A DNA stretch of 64,000 bases from Chryseobacterium camelliae (GTDB taxonomy: Bacteria; Bacteroidota; Bacteroidia; Flavobacteriales; Weeksellaceae): positions 1,364,001 through 1,428,000 of the forward strand of contig NZ_CP115859.1 in the NCBI RefSeq assembly GCF_027920545.1, written 5' to 3'. The notes under the pieces were generated by a model that was given only the letters and a program-made list of their open reading frames with translations, ran no database searches and was not told the origin of the DNA. Positions 61,231-64,000 of the stretch are shown here, piece after piece (within the stretch, counting starts at the first letter, position 1; the number at the start of each line of letters is the position of its first letter). Both the position numbers and the translations under genes were made by a program.

Positions 61231-62274
61231 TTACAAAATATTTTTTAATTCAATCCTGTTTACTTTTCCATTGGGAGTTCTGGGAATTTTTTCAATAAAG
61301 ATAATTTCTTTCGGTTTATGAAAATTTTTCTCAAACGGAATCATTGAAATTTTTCCCAGTACAGCATCTGACTGTTCTCCTTCGAGAATCAATACTAATT
61401 TTTGTCCCAGACTTTCATCATCAATTCCTAAAAAAACAGCCTCATTCGGAATTTCTTTTTTCACTAAAGCTTCCAGTTGCTCAGGAAAAATTTTTGCTCC
61501 TCCGGAATTGATAACATTGTCAATTCGCCCTAAAAATCTGAACTGCTTTTTGACAGGCTGAGCGGAGTCGAAGTGTTTAATCTCAACTAAATCATTAGTT
61601 TGCAATACCTCAGCATTTACTTCAGGTGCAAAAATTTTCAGACAGCCTCTTTCATCTTTAGAAATCTCCACATTTTCAAAAACGGTAAAATAGCTTTCAG
61701 GATTTGGAGCAACCTGTTTCAGTCCGATATGAGAAAGTGTTTCGGACATTCCGTAGGTTTCAAATACTCTGGTTGAGGAATTTGAAATATTAAGCGTTTG
61801 AATAATTTTCTTTTTTAAATTTTCTGAAACCGCAGCTCCGCCAATGATTAAATTTTTAATTAAATGTAATTTATCCAAAGAATGTTCTACCTGAAGTGGC
61901 GTCATTGCACAAAAATCAATTTCATTACTCAGATTTTCGATCGGCTTTGCAGAAGGATCAACGATCATTAATTTTAATTTTCTGATAATAGAACGTACCA
62001 CCATCATTTTCCCTGAAATATATTCAACAGGTAAACAGATTAAAGCGGCATCTCCCTCTTCTAATCCTAAAAAATTGCAGGTCATTTCTGCAGAATTAAT
62101 CATTTTCTGTTTCTCAATATCAAAAACCTTGGGAACTCCTGTAGAGCCTGAAGTCTGTACTTTCACCGTTTCGGAATCTGAAAACCATTCTTCCAAAAAA
62201 GTTTTAATTTTAATTTCAAATTCGGTTTCAACAGATAATTGATTAATATTGAGATTATTGAAATCTATCAGCAT
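61231..62274 (-). CDS. menE: O-succinylbenzoate-CoA ligase, compact form
   Basis: 347 residues, shorter than the ~450 of most MenE because the N-terminal region is reduced. It activates o-succinylbenzoate with CoA and ATP in menaquinone synthesis. QTSGSTGVPKVFDI (phosphate loop), ALICLPVEYISGKMMVV, FETYGMSETLSHIG and LGRIDNVINSGGAKIFPEQ are present, ending IPRTPNGKVNRIEL with the catalytic lysine. Residues 234-243 (HFDSAQPVKK) are encoded by a 30-base copy of a dispersed repeat (61546-61575) inserted in frame in a loop before the LGRIDNV strand. Confidence 0.9.
   Translation of the reverse strand: MLIDFNNLNINQLSVETEFEIKIKTFLEEWFSDSETVKVQTSGSTGVPKVFDIEKQKMINSAEMTCNFLGLEEGDAALICLPVEYISGKMMVVRSIIRKLKLMIVDPSAKPIENLSNEIDFCAMTPLQVEHSLDKLHLIKNLIIGGAAVSENLKKKIIQTLNISNSSTRVFETYGMSETLSHIGLKQVAPNPESYFTVFENVEISKDERGCLKIFAPEVNAEVLQTNDLVEIKHFDSAQPVKKQFRFLGRIDNVINSGGAKIFPEQLEALVKKEIPNEAVFLGIDDESLGQKLVLILEGEQSDAVLGKISMIPFEKNFHKPKEIIFIEKIPRTPNGKVNRIELKNIL
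61546..61575 (-). repeat. 30-base dispersed repeat carried inside menE
   Basis: Minus strand: CACTTCGACTCCGCTCAGCC followed by TGTCAAAAAG. The core TTCGACTCCGCTCAG is one I recognise as frequent between genes in flavobacteria. Here it is exactly ten codons long and in frame. Confidence 0.7.
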
Positions 62275-62326
62275 AATTAGTGGGAATAAAAAGTACAGTA
62301 AATTTAAAAAAAAGTTTAAAAAGTTC

Positions 62327-62356
62327 TTGCATGTAATGAAAAAAGCTGTAAATTTG
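62327..62356 (+). promoter_or_regulatory. Promoter of tRNA-Gln
   Basis: TTG (62327-62329), 19 bases, then TAAATTTG (62349-62356), 18 bases ahead of the mature tRNA. It is a good consensus match. Confidence 0.7.
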
Positions 62357-62374
62357 CACCACTAAAACAAACAG

Positions 62375-62445
62375 AGACTCATGGTGTAGCGGTAACACTA
62401 CTGATTTTGGTTCAGTCATCTGGGGTTCGAATCCCTGTGAGTCTA
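62375..62445 (+). tRNA. tRNA-Gln (anticodon TTG)
   Basis: Acceptor AGACTCA pairs with TGAGTCT; the anticodon stem ACTGA pairs with TCAGT around TTTTGGT, giving anticodon TTG (reads CAA); the T arm is CTGGG-GTTCGAAT-CCC with TTCGAAT. The discriminator base is A. CCA is not encoded. Confidence 0.95.
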
Positions 62446-62447
62446 CG

Positions 62448-62477
62448 AAAACCATCCTAAACAGGATGGTTTTTTTA
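62448..62477 (+). terminator. Terminator after tRNA-Gln
   Basis: AAACCATCCT and AGGATGGTTT pair around AAAC, followed by T residues. Confidence 0.85.
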
Positions 62478-62513
62478 TTCACAAAACTCTTTTTTTGTAA
62501 AAATGGATTTTCA

Positions 62514-62553
62514 ATCCATCCATCCATCCATCCATCCATCCATCCATCCATCC
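62514..62553. repeat. Tetranucleotide tract (ATCC)10
   Basis: Ten exact ATCC units, 40 bases, about 90 bases upstream of the phosphodiesterase start. An exact short-unit tract of this length is prone to slipped-strand changes. Confidence 0.95.
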
Positions 62554-62645
62554 TCCTTATAAATACATTTTCTTATGCAAGACATTTAATAATCTGTTCA
62601 TAGTCGATTAATACTAATGTTCTAATCTTGCAAAAAAATTTTACA

Positions 62646-63989
62646 ATGAAAAAAATATTCCTTTTTTTAGCATTAACAGCAGGATTGGCTAAAGCTCAGA
62701 ACAATACCAATCATGTTGTTTTAATAAGTGTGGATGGTCTAAGACCGGAATTTTATTTAAATCCTGAATGGTCGATGATAAACCTTAGACAAATGATGAA
62801 AAAGGGAGCGTATGCAAACGGAGTCCGAGGTTCTTTCCCTACCGTTACTTACCCATCACATACAACAATTGTAAGCGGGGTACTCCCTTCAAAACACGGG
62901 ATTTATTATAATACGCCCGTTCAACCTTTAGGAATTACAGGTGAATGGTTTTGGTTTTACAAGGATATTAAAGTCCCTACGATTTTTAGTGTTGCCAAAG
63001 AAGCAGGACTTACCACAGCCGGTGTAAGCTGGCCTGTAACAGTAGGAGCTCCCATCACCTACAATTTACCGGAATACGTTTATCTTCCCAAAAATAAAGG
63101 GGAGAAAAAAGATGAAGTAAAAGCTATGAGCATGGAATCCAGTCCCAAAGAGCTTTTCCAAGAGGTTCAGGATTATGCGGTAGGTAAATTTGGAGAATAC
63201 GGAGCGAGTTTGGATTACGCAGTAAGTGATCAGAACAAAACCAGAATGGCTGCTTATATTTTAAAGAAATACAAACCTTCGTTTTTAGCGCTTCACATTG
63301 CTGCCACCGATCATTTTGAGCATGAAGAAGGCAGAGACGGAGATAAAGTACGTTCTGCAGTAGCCGGAGCAGATGTTGCGATTAAAACTTTAATAGATGC
63401 AGCAACAGCAGCCGGAATAGGAGAAAATACAACATTCATTATCACAGGAGATCATGGTTTTGTAGACATTCATACTCAGTTTAATCCTAACGTTATGCTG
63501 GCAAAAGCAGGATTATACAACAGCAACAAGAAAGAAGACTGGAAAGCCTATTTTCAGGCAAGCGGAGGCTCTGCATTTTTACATCTGAAAAACCCTAATG
63601 ATAAATCTACTTTAAACAAAGTCAATGAACTTTTAAATAATCTTCCGGAAGGTTACAAAAAAATGTTCCATGTATTGAATAAAGAACAAGTTGCAGAAGC
63701 CAAAGGAGATCCGACAGCATCATTAGCTTTGGCAGCGTATCAGGGAATAAGTTTTGGAGCAACAGCAACAGGAGAACTAATAAAAGCAGCAGACGGAGGC
63801 ACACACGGTTATCTTCCAACTGATTTCAAAGAGATCCAAACTGGATTTGTAGCTTTTGGAAAGGGAATTAAACCAGGAACCGTACTTCCTCTAATCGGAC
63901 AGGAAGACATTGCGCCGTTAATTGCTCATTTATTAAATCTTAATTTAAAAACTGACGGAATTCTTTATCCGGGACTACTGACCAAATAA
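62646..63989 (+). CDS. Alkaline phosphatase superfamily nucleotide pyrophosphatase/phosphodiesterase
   Basis: 447 residues from the ATG at 62646; the TTG at 62628 is not used because the signal peptide MKKIFLFLALTAGLAKAQ starts at the ATG. Metal and catalytic elements of the NPP group: VVLISVDGLRPEF (Asp), SFPTVTYPSHTTIVSG with the nucleophilic Thr, AATDHFEHEEGRDG (Asp-His pair), ITGDHGFVDIHTQF and DGGTHGYLPTD (His). It should hydrolyse phosphodiester or pyrophosphate bonds of nucleotides outside the cytoplasm. The gene lies downstream of the ATCC tract and may have length-dependent expression. Confidence 0.93.
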   Translation: MKKIFLFLALTAGLAKAQNNTNHVVLISVDGLRPEFYLNPEWSMINLRQMMKKGAYANGVRGSFPTVTYPSHTTIVSGVLPSKHGIYYNTPVQPLGITGEWFWFYKDIKVPTIFSVAKEAGLTTAGVSWPVTVGAPITYNLPEYVYLPKNKGEKKDEVKAMSMESSPKELFQEVQDYAVGKFGEYGASLDYAVSDQNKTRMAAYILKKYKPSFLALHIAATDHFEHEEGRDGDKVRSAVAGADVAIKTLIDAATAAGIGENTTFIITGDHGFVDIHTQFNPNVMLAKAGLYNSNKKEDWKAYFQASGGSAFLHLKNPNDKSTLNKVNELLNNLPEGYKKMFHVLNKEQVAEAKGDPTASLALAAYQGISFGATATGELIKAADGGTHGYLPTDFKEIQTGFVAFGKGIKPGTVLPLIGQEDIAPLIAHLLNLNLKTDGILYPGLLTK

Positions 63990-64000
63990 TAATTCCAACA

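Noticed and set aside
62255..62551. Minus-strand frame starting with repeated MDGW units
   Set aside because: It is the translation of the ATCC tract and then runs antisense through tRNA-Gln and its terminator; no coding signal beyond the repeat.

Overview
The window reads as chromosomal core and near-core DNA of a flavobacterium of the Chryseobacterium/Weeksellaceae type. This rests on AT-rich sequence, almost no Shine-Dalgarno motifs, many -7 boxes of the Bacteroidetes form TAnnTTTG (some with TTG about 19 bases upstream), two secreted proteins with C-terminal type IX secretion sorting domains, a TonB-dependent receptor, a mevalonate-type HMG-CoA reductase and menaquinone synthesis. I see no rRNA, phage, transposase or CRISPR. 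The genus is inferred from protein style only; no search was run.

Layout. 1-2.3 kb: the 3' end of folB, a DUF4403 protein, tRNA-Cys and a small membrane protein. 2.7-9.5 kb: a glycine-zipper lipoprotein, a GT-C-like membrane protein, aroC, two thioredoxin-fold proteins, a DUF1232 protein and a eukaryote-like OPRT-OMPDC fusion (UMP synthase). 9.6-16.9 kb: a degenerate M1-peptidase/beta-barrel protein, a type IX cargo protein and a 1091-residue outer-membrane protein. 17-24 kb: a four-helix-bundle gene bracketed by octamer arrays, dusB, an EEP phosphatase-lrp-deoC cluster, ndh-trmD and a GH25 lysozyme. 24-34.5 kb: a surface alpha/beta hydrolase, an ABC-F ATPase, a Gfo/Idh/MocA oxidoreductase, a siderophore-receptor/PepSY pair, a small porin-like protein, a 1-Cys peroxiredoxin and an MscS channel. 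34.6-43.8 kb, nearly all minus strand: a secreted metalloprotease with an upstream lipoprotein, sucC, a ClC channel, and a tightly overlapped operon led by HMG-CoA reductase that contains an easily missed 55-codon membrane protein.

44-46.7 kb holds the most intriguing locus: a radical SAM protein with a helix-hairpin-helix tail, an unrecognised 142-residue protein and a stand-alone DUF4130-type protein. This matches the uncharacterised DNA repair/modification pair that is elsewhere linked to a uracil-DNA glycosylase domain. 46.8-57.4 kb: pfkA, gap, an MpaB-like oxygenase, recA, a large S9 peptidase and htpG. 57.4-64 kb: an AT-rich HEPN-like gene behind an overlapping short ORF, an alkyltransferase-like protein, a 48-residue protein, an acyltransferase, a deoxyhypusine-synthase-like enzyme, arfB, menE, tRNA-Gln and a phosphodiesterase downstream of a ten-copy ATCC tract.

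Cutting across the genes are several families of small dispersed repeats: four copies of a palindrome with TTAACCACAAAAG ends, period-8 intergenic arrays, a TGTCATTC/GGAATCT palindrome with a half copy, and a 30-base repeat carried in frame inside menE. With the leaderless or near-leaderless starts, these are the main non-gene signals. Several start codons were moved because the longest reading frame began inside a promoter or a terminator.
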